Assembly (NCBI GenBank): GCA_038087035.1
Contig: CP051187.1
Span: forward strand, 2,733,001 to 2,797,000
Length of the DNA stretch: 64,000 bases
Direction of reading: 5' to 3'
From: Gloeotrichia echinulata CP02
GTDB taxonomy: Bacteria > Cyanobacteriota > Cyanobacteriia > Cyanobacteriales > Nostocaceae
Both the position numbers and the translations under genes were made by a program. The notes below the pieces were generated by a model. That model was given only the letters and a program-made list of their open reading frames with translations. It was not told where the DNA came from and searched no databases. How positions within the stretch are numbered: the first letter of the stretch is position 1; every line of letters begins with the position of its first letter. This document shows, one piece after another, positions 8,066-17,650 of the stretch.

Positions 8066-9388
8066 ATGACAAATGACGAAGAAAGCCAGTATGGTTTATT
8101 TACGCCGACCGACTTAGCGGCACATGATGCTGCTGATTGGTCATCGTTGATTCAATATCTACAACAAATAATAATTTTAGGCGAAAATTCTCCAGACAAA
8201 GAAATAGTTAAACATCAAGAAACACTGCTGGAATTAGCACTCTCAATTTTAGAAATGGGGGATTTTCAGCAACGCTGGGAGATTACCAAGGTGTTGACTA
8301 ACTTGGGGAATATTGCCATCGCGCCACTAATTGATATCTTAAAAGATGAAGATGCAGAGGAAGAATTACGCTGGTATGCGGCGCGGACTCTGGGGGAGTT
8401 TAAACACCCAGATGTAATTCCCCCTCTGGTGGAGTTATTGCACAAAGAAGAAAATGAAGAACTCAAGGCGATGGCGTCCACTGCTTTGGGACAAATGGGT
8501 ACTGTGGCTATTGCGCCACTTTCGGAACTTTTAATAGATGAAAATACACGCCTGTTGGCAGTGCGATCGCTCTGTTATATCCCACATCCAGAAACTATTG
8601 TACCTCTGTTGGGTGTAGTGGCAGATCGACAACCTGCTGTCAGGGCTGCGGCGATTGAAGCCCTCAGCCGATTTGATGATGAACGTGTACCACCGGTTCT
8701 GGTCAAGGCTTTGGATGATTTAGCTTCTGGGGTCAGACAGGCCGCTGTATTGGGGTTAGGTTGTCGCCCTGATTTATGCGAAGCATTAGATTTGGTGACG
8801 AAATTGCAACCGTGGCTGTATGACTTGAACGAAGATGTGAGTTGTGCAACGGCGATCGCCCTTTCTCGCATGGGTGGTGATACAGCTACCCAGCACTTAT
8901 TTCGCGTGCTGATATCACCGTACACACCCCTGAAGTTACAACTCGAAATTGTCCGCGCTTTTAGCTGGATGGGGACCCTATCCGCTGTGCAGTATTTGCA
9001 ACAAGCACTGAATCAATCCACAGAAAGAACAATTTGTCAAGAAATTGTCACGGTTCTGGGGAGAGTACAACAGCCACAGCTAACTCAACTAGCTGCAGAA
9101 ATTTTGTTGGCAACACTGCAATCAAAGCACAAAGCCACGGAAATTGCCAGCTTCAAGAGTGCGATCGCCTTATCTTTAGGTCAATTAGGTAGAATCGAGG
9201 CGATTGAATCCTTGATTTTGCTGTTAGCAGATCAAGATCCAGTCGTGAGATTGCACGCGATCGCCGCACTCAAAAATCTTGATTCAGAAATTGCATATCA
9301 ACAATTACATCAGCTAGCAAATAACCCTATACTCACACCACACTTGCAACAGGGAATAGCGATCGCCTTGGCGGAGTGGGACAGATGA
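8066..9388 (+). CDS. nirB: HEAT-repeat protein, probable nitrite reductase accessory factor NirB
   Basis: 440 residues made almost entirely of HEAT/PBS-lyase-type helical repeats, for example WYAARTLGEFKHPDVIPPLVELL and VRAAAIEALSRFDDERVPPVLVKAL, with no catalytic motif. In Anabaena sp. PCC 7120 the gene next to and divergent from nirA (all0605, nirB) is needed for full nitrite reductase activity and for low operon expression without inducer, and it interacts with NirA. The position here matches, except that a Rieske gene is inserted. The symbol is by context. The alternative is a bilin lyase-like HEAT protein (CpcE type), less likely at this locus. The ATG lies inside a repeat of ACAAATGACCAATG words. 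Confidence 0.75.
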   Translation: MTNDEESQYGLFTPTDLAAHDAADWSSLIQYLQQIIILGENSPDKEIVKHQETLLELALSILEMGDFQQRWEITKVLTNLGNIAIAPLIDILKDEDAEEELRWYAARTLGEFKHPDVIPPLVELLHKEENEELKAMASTALGQMGTVAIAPLSELLIDENTRLLAVRSLCYIPHPETIVPLLGVVADRQPAVRAAAIEALSRFDDERVPPVLVKALDDLASGVRQAAVLGLGCRPDLCEALDLVTKLQPWLYDLNEDVSCATAIALSRMGGDTATQHLFRVLISPYTPLKLQLEIVRAFSWMGTLSAVQYLQQALNQSTERTICQEIVTVLGRVQQPQLTQLAAEILLATLQSKHKATEIASFKSAIALSLGQLGRIEAIESLILLLADQDPVVRLHAIAALKNLDSEIAYQQLHQLANNPILTPHLQQGIAIALAEWDR

Positions 9389-9551
9389 GGGTTGATGGTT
9401 GACGCTGCGAATTTTAGATTTTGGATACTTCTCTACGTTCGCGTAGCGTGTCGTAGACAGAGGCTACGCCAACGACTTAAGAGCGGGACGCTGCGCGAAC
9501 GCTCAGTACAAGTTTTGGATTTTAGATTTTTTGGGATACGAGCGTAAAAAT

Positions 9552-10036
9552 GTGACACTCATACACCAATTGCAAGCAATGTGGTGTAGGCTTCCGAGTC
9601 CTGTTAAGGATATCAGGAACTTCTTTAGTGGTACTCCATTTTTCCCACCACAGCATTTTATAGTGAGGTACGTGCCCTGCCCCACTCTTGGTCTTAAAAA
9701 AATTCCAAGTTCAAACTAGTTTCCTTGAAAATTTTACTTACAGGAGGTAGCAACGCATACACGGTTGCATTTCCCTATAAAACCCCATATTTTCAGTTTT
9801 CTTGGCGCAGCCTCTCCCTTTGGGAGAAGGTACTATGTTAGACCAGCATTTTAGGCTTTGTCGTCACTTACTATATTCTAGCAAGAAGTGATTACCTATC
9901 TCAAGATATTGATAAAAGCTCAACTGCCCTCTAATCTGTTTTACCTGCGGTACAAACAATTAGAGGGCGTCTCGTTTTTATCCCGTCATTCATCCCACAC
10001 CAACTTCGGGTATGGTGTGGGGCTTCTGCCGGGTTA
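9552..10036 (-). mobile_element. Non-autonomous IS200/IS605-like element, copy 1
   Basis: About 485 bp, nearly identical to 63560-64000. Read on the minus strand it starts with a hairpin (CCCACACC/GGTGTGGG, 9994-10021) preceded by CAGAAGC, a context typical of IS200/IS605 left ends. It finishes with a hairpin (TACACCA...TGGTGTA with a paired ATTGC/GCAAT core, about 9562-9590) followed by GTGTCAC. No transposase is encoded; the small ORFs in it are not conserved genes. An inner 10-bp stem (GCCCTCTAAT/ATTAGAGGGC, 9926-9968) followed by GTCTCGTTTTT looks like a terminator or structured RNA on the plus strand. No target duplication is visible, as expected for this family. Confidence 0.75.
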
Positions 10037-10848
10037 AGCTAAAAGACGCTCCTACGTCGCTTTACGCTACGCCGTAGGCTTTACGCTGCGAAGCACGCAA
10101 ATCCAAAATCCAAAATTGGTTGACTGATTCGAGTTGCCCATTAACCTTCTTGTAAAAAAAAATATACTTAGTTCGGACGTAGTATGGATGATTTAAAATG
10201 CACAAAATCATGTATTTAGACTTATTGACAAAAAGTACTTACAGTGTAATATGAACGAATTTTCCTCTTCTAGATGCAAAAATATACAGATTTTTCTTTC
10301 ATTAAATAATAATGATTGACAATCTCATGGGACTGTGGATATAGCTACAAGGTTTATTCTGACTTGTTTTCAGGCTTTGTCTTGGCATCCGCATGAGGTA
10401 TTACAAAGCTTGCATGAAGTAAATATGAAGATTAATTAAAGATAACCAAAAAAGTATACGACGAATTACTTATAGTGGTATAAATTATATATAAAGCTAG
10501 CGGTTAGTTAAGATACCGCTATTTACGCTGTGGCTTGACGCAATTTGTCGGGTTGAAAATTTTGCAAAAATCAAATAGTAGTTCTATCTAACTATTACTC
10601 CACCACAGGAACTTTGAGGGGTTGTTAGTAGTTGCATTTTAGCGGTCTGACAATCAAGAGTGCTAAAGCGCAACCACGAACAAATCAATTCACCTAGCAT
10701 TGTTGGCGTGGCGGACTACGAGTACAGGATGGCGCAAATAAAGCTATGATTCAAAATCGCTCAAAATCTTACTTTATAAGATTTTTGAATTTTGAATGAG
10801 CGAATTTTGTGCAGCAGTACTAGTCGTAGGGATAGTTTATTGACTTAG
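10037..10848. other. Long non-coding region upstream of the polysaccharide locus
   Basis: No convincing gene is seen. The left part contains Nostoc repeat words (CTACGTCGCTTTACGCTACG, AAATCCAAAATCC). It then becomes AT-rich and holds the promoter candidate at 10225-10252, a weaker second TTGACA at 10316, and a nested palindrome at 10749-10797 (ATTCAAAAT/ATTTTGAAT enclosing AAAATCTT/AAGATTTT). The palindrome ends about 50 bp before the first gene and could be an operator or an RNA hairpin. Confidence 0.6.
10225..10252 (+). promoter_or_regulatory. Sigma-70-type promoter candidate for the polysaccharide operon
   Basis: TTGACA (10225-10230) and TAATAT (10247-10252) are separated by 16 bases, very close to consensus. 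The start would be near 10259, leaving a leader of almost 600 nt before the first gene. Such a long leader suggests regulation of elongation. Confidence 0.55.
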
Positions 10849-11352
10849 ATGCATGTATTTCAATATGCATTGCGATTAGTTATGCAAGGAACCTCAAAAA
10901 AACTCAAGTTAATGTTGGTCTGTACCTCTGGTGGGCACTTTGCAACCATGAAAAGTCTTAGGTCTTTCTGGTCAGTGCATGATAGGGTTTGGGTGAGCGA
11001 TCGCCAAAAAGATACGACAATCCTTGACAAGGAAGAGAGGGTACATTGGCTACCTTATCAAGCACCAAGAGATGTATTAGGTCTTTTGCTAAATATTCCG
11101 GAAACTTTGAGAATTCTCCGTCGAGAAAAACCAGATTTGGTGATTTCAACAGGGGCAAGTTTAGCTATCAATTTTGGCTTTTTAGCTAAAATAATGGGCA
11201 TGAAATTTATTTTTATCGAAAGCATTTCTCGCCCTAACGAATTAAGTATCTCCGGTAAGTTAGTCTACCTAATATCTGACGAATTTTACGTTCAATGGCC
11301 AGAGCTTTGTCAGAAATATAATAAAGCCATTTTCCGAGGTTATGTCTCATGA
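10849..11352 (+). CDS. Alg14-like subunit of a two-part glycosyltransferase (PssD/EpsE type)
   Basis: 167 residues. A glycine-rich start (LMLVCTSGGHFATM) and the later DLVISTGASLAINFGFLA and FIFIESISRP segments are typical of the Alg14/PssD half of bipartite GT28-type enzymes. Alg14 anchors the catalytic partner to the membrane and binds the lipid-linked acceptor. The stop overlaps the ATG of the Alg13-like partner by four bases (ATGA), so the halves are translationally coupled. The start is uncertain: ATG at 10849, or ATG at 10882 (MQGTSKKLKL). It is the first gene of the plus-strand polysaccharide run. Confidence 0.85.
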   Translation: MHVFQYALRLVMQGTSKKLKLMLVCTSGGHFATMKSLRSFWSVHDRVWVSDRQKDTTILDKEERVHWLPYQAPRDVLGLLLNIPETLRILRREKPDLVISTGASLAINFGFLAKIMGMKFIFIESISRPNELSISGKLVYLISDEFYVQWPELCQKYNKAIFRGYVS

Positions 11353-11858
11353 TTTTAATGACTTTAGGGACGATATCCTTTCCATTTGACCGTGCGATTA
11401 TTTGGTTGAAAATCCTCTTAGACCGTGGTGTGATTTCCGAGAAAATTTTTGTGCAGTACGGTACTAGCGACATCTCTGTATTAGTAGGACACCCTTTAGT
11501 AACTTTAGAATCAACAGTTACTTCAGAGGAATTAATGAAATTAGTAGATGCTTCTCGCTTAGTTATTTCCCATGCAGGGCAAGGTTCTACAAGGATGTTG
11601 GTAGCTCGTAAAGCGCATTTTGTGATCTTACCAAGGCTGCAACGCTACGGAGAGCATGTAGACGATCATCAGATGAGGTTTGCTGAAGCAATAGCAAAGT
11701 ATGGTATCAAACACATGATGTCTATAGATGCTATTGAACAAGCAATCTTACAGCCCCCGCCTATTTTGCAGGGACAACTATTTGGTGGACCAAAGCTAAC
11801 AGATTATCTTTTGAATCAATATCCTCCTGCAAATACAAAAGTTCAGTTAATCTCATAA
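11349..11858 (+). CDS. Alg13-like catalytic subunit of a two-part glycosyltransferase (PssE/EpsF type)
   Basis: 169 residues matching the C-terminal half of GT28 (MurG-like) enzymes. It has MILMTLGTISFPFDRAI at the start, then LVISHAGQGSTRMLVARKAHFVILPR, the UDP-sugar binding loop, and a conserved ERY-like RYGEHVDDHQ. With the Alg14-like protein it would transfer a sugar from a nucleotide donor to an undecaprenyl-linked intermediate on the cytoplasmic face. The start overlaps the upstream stop (ATGA). Confidence 0.87.
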   Translation: MILMTLGTISFPFDRAIIWLKILLDRGVISEKIFVQYGTSDISVLVGHPLVTLESTVTSEELMKLVDASRLVISHAGQGSTRMLVARKAHFVILPRLQRYGEHVDDHQMRFAEAIAKYGIKHMMSIDAIEQAILQPPPILQGQLFGGPKLTDYLLNQYPPANTKVQLIS

Positions 11859-11985
11859 ACTGTTGTGTTGATTCATTGTTTGGGCATCACATACAAGGCG
11901 GTAGGAGTTTAACTCCAGATTATCGCCTTAATCGAGCAGTATTAATACTTGCTGATAGTCTAAATTATTAATAAGGTTTAAAACT

Positions 11986-14028
11986 GTGAAGGCATCTGCA
12001 ATCATCAAAAGGCATTGGTTGCCTCTGGTTGGGTTAAACAGTGCCATTCTTAGCGCAACACTAGCGATTTCTGTATTATCGCCGAAAACTTGGACAGCTG
12101 GCACACAACTGATTTTACCGGATACGACAACAAATCTAGATGCAAGTTTGGGGACATTGGGGCAACTCAAAGACCAAGGAATTGCATTTACTAACGAACT
12201 CAGCCCACTGCAAGTACAAACATCTATCATTACTAGTAATGATGTGATCAGTTCTGTTTGGTCATCTGACCCAGAAAAAAATAAGTATCCCAGCCTTGAG
12301 AGGTACAAAAAATTGTTTAAAGTCAAGGCAGTAGATCAGTCCACAACAATTAAAGTAGAGGCGATAGGTTCTCTACCCGAACTAGCAAAACAAAGGTCAC
12401 AAAGACTGATTGAAAGTTATCAACTTCGTGTAAATGAACTCCGTCAAGGAGTAGCATCTGCTAGAGAGCAATTTACCCAGAGTCAGTTGCAAGAAGCTGA
12501 ACGCAACTTGGAGATAGCAAAGAATCAATTAGCAAAATACAAGCAGTCCACAGGGTTGGTTAGCAGCGAAGATCAGACCAAAAATTTGGTTGAAGCCATC
12601 AAGTCTACAAGAATATCACAGACACAGGCAGTTGCCCAAGCGCAAGCAGCAGCGACACGTTCCCAAATACTATCCGCACAAGTAGGGATGACTCCAAAAG
12701 TGGCTATTAGCTCTTTACGCTTGAGTCAAAACAAAGAATATCAAGCACTGCGACAGAAGTTATCCGAAATAGATACCGATATTGCAGTTCAACAAGGAGA
12801 CTTTACTAATGAACATCCTAGAATTAAATCATTGCAACAAAAGCGTCAGGAATTAATTGCTGCACTGAACCAACAACGAACTTCCTTGGTGCCCAATGCT
12901 GAAGGATTAGATACCAGCTTTGGTGGTAATAACTTCAAAGATACAACTATGGACTTAATTGCCGATCTGATTCAGGCTGACGCTGAGAGTAAAGGGCTGC
13001 AACAAGAGTCGATAAAACTTCAGCAACAGGTGAATAAACTGCAAATGGAACTGAGCAAAATATCCACCCAACAAGCTAGGTTGTTGGATTTACAGCGTCG
13101 ATACGATATTGCAGAAGGTCTCTATAAAGGGATTGTAGCTCAGTTAGAACAAGGGAAGATCACCGCCTTTAATGCCTATCCAAATGTGCAAGTTCTCGAT
13201 CAACCTTCTGTAGACTTCAAACCAACAACCCCGAAACGCTCTTTGATTTTCCTTGGTGGTATTTTGACATCTATTTTGGGTAGCGCTGCTCTAATCTCAT
13301 TCTTCGAGTCTCGTAACCCCCTACTAAAACCAAAGGATTTGCAAGAAATAGAATTACCTGTACTGGGGCGGATTTCTACTTTCAAATCTTCCACATTGAG
13401 ATTGGATACCGAATCGACGGAAATAGAGTTTCAAAGGCTTGCTTCTACTATTAGCCTCATGCAATTAGAAAACCGTCGCCTGATGATTACTAGTTCAACG
13501 CCAGGAGAAGGTAAAACACTAGTAACTTTGGGACTAGCTAAAGCTTTAGTAGTGTTAGGGTTTCGAGTGCTGATAGTTGATGGTGATTTCCACAGGACAA
13601 AGATGAGCCAGCATTTTGGCTATTTTTTAACGAAGGACGCAAACTCTTTACCGACACCAGTGTCAATTAGCCCTAACTTGAATCTATTACCAGCAGCGCC
13701 CATAGCCAACGGCAAAATAGTTGAGTTTGTAGCGCGTGGGGAATTTGAACGGTATTTAAATGCTATTCAAGCCACAAGCGATTACGATTACGTGATTGTT
13801 GATAGCGCACCAGTTGCAGCAACTAGTGAAACAGCCTTAATGGCAAAGGCGATCGCTAATGTGTTGATGGTAATTCGCTTAGGAGTGAGCGATCGCTATA
13901 TGGTGCAGGACACCCTAGAACAATTGAATCGCCATAATGCCCAAGTTATCGGTCTAGCGCTTAATGCTGTTGAGCAACGGGGGGAAGGGTACATCTACAA
14001 ACGCGATAATACCCAGGTCAACTCGTAG
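11986..14028 (+). CDS. Polysaccharide co-polymerase / tyrosine autokinase (Wzc/GumC type)
   Basis: 680 residues with a GTG start. A Wzz domain with one transmembrane segment near residues 12-32 leads to a long periplasmic coiled-coil region (about 140-390, Gln-rich). A second transmembrane segment (about 418-438) precedes a cytoplasmic BY-kinase domain: Walker A STPGEGKT near 505, A' LIVDGDFH near 528 and Walker B YVIVDSAP near 603. The usual C-terminal tyrosine cluster is poor, with only two tyrosines in GEGYIYKRD. It controls chain length and export of the polysaccharide through the envelope. Confidence 0.92.
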   Translation: MKASAIIKRHWLPLVGLNSAILSATLAISVLSPKTWTAGTQLILPDTTTNLDASLGTLGQLKDQGIAFTNELSPLQVQTSIITSNDVISSVWSSDPEKNKYPSLERYKKLFKVKAVDQSTTIKVEAIGSLPELAKQRSQRLIESYQLRVNELRQGVASAREQFTQSQLQEAERNLEIAKNQLAKYKQSTGLVSSEDQTKNLVEAIKSTRISQTQAVAQAQAAATRSQILSAQVGMTPKVAISSLRLSQNKEYQALRQKLSEIDTDIAVQQGDFTNEHPRIKSLQQKRQELIAALNQQRTSLVPNAEGLDTSFGGNNFKDTTMDLIADLIQADAESKGLQQESIKLQQQVNKLQMELSKISTQQARLLDLQRRYDIAEGLYKGIVAQLEQGKITAFNAYPNVQVLDQPSVDFKPTTPKRSLIFLGGILTSILGSAALISFFESRNPLLKPKDLQEIELPVLGRISTFKSSTLRLDTESTEIEFQRLASTISLMQLENRRLMITSSTPGEGKTLVTLGLAKALVVLGFRVLIVDGDFHRTKMSQHFGYFLTKDANSLPTPVSISPNLNLLPAAPIANGKIVEFVARGEFERYLNAIQATSDYDYVIVDSAPVAATSETALMAKAIANVLMVIRLGVSDRYMVQDTLEQLNRHNAQVIGLALNAVEQRGEGYIYKRDNTQVNS

Positions 14029-14164
14029 AACAAATAAATAGAAAAAGTAAATTGCCATTAATTCAAGTTATTTGAGAGGAGAAAATATCATGTATATTAA
14101 GGAATTTTAACATTTTTCATGGGTAGGTATTTGACTCAAATCTTTACATTTTTCAATCGCATCA

Positions 14165-15520
14165 ATGAATTTTATCTCAAAAACACATGAAAATAAAAAT
14201 GCCATATTTCAGGGAATATGGCTTCGTACTCAGGCATTAACCCAAGCCGAAAAAGTCGTATGTTTGGGAATTATTTTAATCCCCATTTGGTGGGTTATTG
14301 GCTGGGGGGTAATGTTACTATTATGGATGTGTGCCATAGTATTTTATGAACTAAAAACTAATCGCAAGATTCGCCTATCACCTCCCAATATAGAAGTAAT
14401 TGGAATCATATTATTTAGTTTTTACCGGTCACTTTCTTATGGTATGAATTCACCAGAAATTGCACCAAGAGTGTTAATAGATCCACTGATCACCTGGGGT
14501 TGCGTGGGAATATTACTTTGGTATATTCAAAGCAATAACATTCGCGTGCGTCTGCAACCAGTTGCCTGGGCTTTTTCCTTTACCATCTGTATGATGATAC
14601 TTTGGTGGATATTTTGTCACTTTGTGATTAGAGAACCATACTATACTCCTCCTCGAACTCTTTACGCAGTATTGACAGATAAGGGAGCCTACAACCCAGC
14701 AAATTTGGGTAGTGTTGGGAACTTTTTAGTTCCATATTATTTGACAGAGAAAGGTTTTGGTGGACTATATCGTCATAATTTCTTTTTTCCCCATCCAACA
14801 GTTTCTTCCTTTGCAATAGGCTTTGCGGGTCTGATTGCTCTGGATCTAAAAAATCTCTTGTGGTCTAGGTCGATATTAGCAGCCTGTACATTATTAATAC
14901 TGATTGCTCAAGCACGTAACGCTTGGTTGTCTTTGTCGGTGGTGCTGGTTGTACGGTGGATATTAACAACTGGCAAAACTCGAGGAATTACATTTATGTT
15001 AGCGCTATTTGCGATCGCCAGTTTTGCGACATTTTCTGTACCTTCAGTGACTAATTATATCGCTGACACTTACAGTAATACTGTGGAAACAACTAGTAAT
15101 TTTCGCAAAGAATCAACTGAAGGGCGGCAAAAAATCTATCAGCGAACCTGGGAAAGTTTTATTGAAGAACCTTTGTGGGGACATGGAGTGAATGGACCTT
15201 CGGTTGTACCAGGATATGAGTTTGCTGGACTTGGTTCTGAAAGTTTTATTTTAGGAACTTTGTTATATAAATCGGGGTTAGTAGGTACTGGAGTTTTCCT
15301 CGCCTTTTATATATCCTTACTGGTGCAACTTTGCAAAACACGAAAAGATAGACCACTTTGTTGTTTTCTCATGCTGCTTTACTTCACCCTTGCTTCTTCT
15401 GTCACTGAGTTTCTCGGTTTAGAATTATTCCTTCTTTTGTTGTGTACTATCTTGCAAAAATCTCATATAAATCAAGGTAAGCAATCAGAATTTTCAATAC
15501 ATAAATTTCCGATGAGTTAA
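14165..15520 (+). CDS. O-antigen ligase/polymerase-like membrane protein (Wzy/WaaL)
   Basis: 451 residues with about ten hydrophobic segments and a large extracytoplasmic loop between roughly 150 and 225. The late segment (GRQKIYQRTWESFIEEPLWGHG...FILGTLLYKSGL) is characteristic of the O-antigen polymerase/ligase family. It probably polymerises the repeat units delivered by the flippase encoded downstream. No clear RBS precedes the ATG. About 55 bases upstream is a tiny ORF (MYIKEF, 14090-14110) with a strong RBS (GAGAGGAGAAA). Polymerase and ligase cannot be told apart from sequence. Confidence 0.85.
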   Translation: MNFISKTHENKNAIFQGIWLRTQALTQAEKVVCLGIILIPIWWVIGWGVMLLLWMCAIVFYELKTNRKIRLSPPNIEVIGIILFSFYRSLSYGMNSPEIAPRVLIDPLITWGCVGILLWYIQSNNIRVRLQPVAWAFSFTICMMILWWIFCHFVIREPYYTPPRTLYAVLTDKGAYNPANLGSVGNFLVPYYLTEKGFGGLYRHNFFFPHPTVSSFAIGFAGLIALDLKNLLWSRSILAACTLLILIAQARNAWLSLSVVLVVRWILTTGKTRGITFMLALFAIASFATFSVPSVTNYIADTYSNTVETTSNFRKESTEGRQKIYQRTWESFIEEPLWGHGVNGPSVVPGYEFAGLGSESFILGTLLYKSGLVGTGVFLAFYISLLVQLCKTRKDRPLCCFLMLLYFTLASSVTEFLGLELFLLLLCTILQKSHINQGKQSEFSIHKFPMS

Positions 15521-15568
15521 TAGTTGATAGCAATTCAAAATACTTGATATTTTCAATCAAAAAAAATT

Positions 15569-16753
15569 ATGCGAAAACTTTTAATCTTACCAGGAGCCTG
15601 TAATGCAGTCGGAGGAACAGTAGTGACACTCTCGTTATTGATTCAAGGGTTTGAGCAGTTGAAGCAAGCAGAATCATTATGTGTTTTAGTGCAAGCTGAT
15701 TCTGTGATGGAAAAGTATTTACTCCAAGCAGGACAAGGGGCTTACCTGAAATCAATTGCAGCAAATAGCCAAAGTGAATTTTGCACAAAAGCACTGAAAT
15801 GGGTAAATCAGCAACCGACAGATTACCCCTTGTTGTTAGACAACTGTGTTGATCGCCGGTTGCAATTAATCCTTCTGTGGGCTAGCCCACGTCTTCGTTG
15901 GAGTGGTCGTCAGATTTTTCACTTTTTTCACGATTTAGCACTGTCATACAATTATGCAGGCTATTTGCTGCGAAAGCTTATGTTTGCTAGTCTTGCACCA
16001 GTTGGTATTTGCAACTCTAACTTCACGGCTCAACATGTTCGTCAGTTTGTGTCCAACATTCGGGGAGTTATGTATCAACCTGTGGCTACAGAAAGTTTTC
16101 AGTCTCAGGTTAAATCTCATCCTCCATCTGAGTTACAACCAATACTTGAATCCGGGGCAAAGATTATCTTGACGCCATCAAGAATTAATCAGCCTCACAG
16201 TATTGGTGACAAAAATCTACGGGCGCTGATTCCTGTTTTAGCGCACCTACATGCGAGCGGTCACAAATTCCACGGCGTAGTCATTGGGCAAGATTTATCT
16301 CCTAATCAAATCTATACTCAGGAATTGCTCAAAAGTGCGAAAAATGCAGGCGTTGCTGATTATTTTACGGTCTTACCCCCAACCCTAGCGATACAAAATT
16401 ACTATAATTATGCAGATATTGTCGTAAGCCTTGCTCCGAGGGAACCATTTGGACGCATCATTGTGGAAGCGATCGCCTTTGGTGTTCCAGTAGTTGGTAG
16501 TTGCACAGGCGGAATCGGGGAAATTTTAAGTCACTTTGCCCCTGAGTGGATGGTCGATCCTCATGACCCAAAAGCCGTATGTGAGGCAATTATTCGTATT
16601 AGCAATCATCAGAATACTTCAGAAGTTTTAACTCAAGCAAAAAATTGGGTAATGCAAAATTGTAGCGTGAGTAAATACACGCAACAAATGATGCAAATCA
16701 CTGAATTAATTTCGATAAATACCGACGAAAAAGAGTTAAACAAAGTGTACTAA
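15569..16753 (+). CDS. Glycosyltransferase family 4
   Basis: 394 residues. The C-terminal half has the GT4/GT-B donor-binding features: a strand-loop (ILTPSRINQPHSIGDKNL), LPPTLAIQNYYNYADIVVSLAPREPFGRIIVEAIAFGVPVVGSCTGGIGEIL with the EPFG-x7-E motif, and MVDPHDPKAV. The N-terminus has an unusual glycine-rich start (LPGACNAVGGTVVTLS). It would add a hexose or deoxyhexose from a nucleotide sugar to the growing repeat unit in the cytoplasm. Donor and acceptor cannot be told. Confidence 0.85.
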   Translation: MRKLLILPGACNAVGGTVVTLSLLIQGFEQLKQAESLCVLVQADSVMEKYLLQAGQGAYLKSIAANSQSEFCTKALKWVNQQPTDYPLLLDNCVDRRLQLILLWASPRLRWSGRQIFHFFHDLALSYNYAGYLLRKLMFASLAPVGICNSNFTAQHVRQFVSNIRGVMYQPVATESFQSQVKSHPPSELQPILESGAKIILTPSRINQPHSIGDKNLRALIPVLAHLHASGHKFHGVVIGQDLSPNQIYTQELLKSAKNAGVADYFTVLPPTLAIQNYYNYADIVVSLAPREPFGRIIVEAIAFGVPVVGSCTGGIGEILSHFAPEWMVDPHDPKAVCEAIIRISNHQNTSEVLTQAKNWVMQNCSVSKYTQQMMQITELISINTDEKELNKVY

Positions 16754-16800
16754 TTTGTTTCGACCACAATTAAATTTACTTGCATTTAGAGGATAGTTCA

Positions 16801-17598
16801 ATGCCATCGTATATCAGAGATATAGCTAAAAAAGTTTTACCCAAACAGACCTTGCCTACCGTCATGCAAATTACCGGAGACTTGCAGTCTATATGGTATG
16901 CCGGAAATAAGTTTATTTGTCCTTGCTGTGGCAACCAGTTTCGTCAATTCAGGACGGGTGGGGTTAATAATAGAGTTAATGCTGTTTGTCCAAAATGTAA
17001 TTCCTTGGAAAGACATCGAGTTTTATGGTTGTATTTACAAAATAAAACTAATTTGTTTGTTGATAAGTTACGAGTTCTTCATGTTTGTCCGGAGTATTTT
17101 TTCTTCCTAGCCTTAAATTACAGATCCAATCTTGAATATATCGGTGCAGGTTTAAATGCACCATTTGCTAAGGTTGAAATGGACATCACAAACATTCAAG
17201 CCCCAGAAAACTCCTTTGATGTGATTTTGTGTAGTCATGTTTTAGAACATATCCCCGATGATCATCAAGCTATGAGCGAGTTATTTCGAGTTCTTAAGCC
17301 GGGTGGTTGGGCAATCTTACAAGTACCACTGGACTACGAACGGGAAAACACATTTGAAGATTTTAGTATCACATCACCTAAAGATAGAGAACGTTTATTT
17401 GGTAAAGATGATCATGTCAGAGTTTATGGCTTGGATTACAAAGATAGGCTGGAAAAAGCTGGTTTTATAGTTAAGGTAGAGGATTACGTTAAAGAATTAG
17501 GAAAGGAGATAATGACAAAATACTGTTTACCAGAAAGAGAAGATATATATTGCTGCAAAAAACCAATATCTTCAGAAAATAAAGATGAATCTATTTGA
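16801..17598 (+). CDS. Class I SAM-dependent methyltransferase with an N-terminal zinc-ribbon-like cysteine set
   Basis: 265 residues from the ATG at 16801, which follows TTAGAGGAT; the open frame extends seven codons further back. Four cysteines in CPCCGNQF...CPKCNSLERHR (about residues 40-70) look like a zinc ribbon. The methyltransferase part includes FDVILCSHVLEHIPDDHQAMSELFRVLKPGGWAILQVP. This zinc ribbon/methyltransferase architecture is common in sugar- and lipid-modification clusters. It may methylate a sugar of the polysaccharide; the target is inferred from context only. Confidence 0.82.
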   Translation: MPSYIRDIAKKVLPKQTLPTVMQITGDLQSIWYAGNKFICPCCGNQFRQFRTGGVNNRVNAVCPKCNSLERHRVLWLYLQNKTNLFVDKLRVLHVCPEYFFFLALNYRSNLEYIGAGLNAPFAKVEMDITNIQAPENSFDVILCSHVLEHIPDDHQAMSELFRVLKPGGWAILQVPLDYERENTFEDFSITSPKDRERLFGKDDHVRVYGLDYKDRLEKAGFIVKVEDYVKELGKEIMTKYCLPEREDIYCCKKPISSENKDESI

Positions 17599-17650
17599 GA
17601 ATTGAACAGCAACAAACGGTAGAAGTCATCGTGATTTTATAAGTAATATA

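Noticed and set aside
1..9388. Bicarbonate (cmp) or cyanate (cyn) transporter instead of nitrate
   Set aside because: The ABC genes lie between nirA and narB behind an NtcA promoter, which fits nitrate.
9503..9719. Small ORFs on both strands in the IS605-like element
   Set aside because: They sit in the right end and hairpin region; copy 2 does not keep both, and there is no transposase motif.
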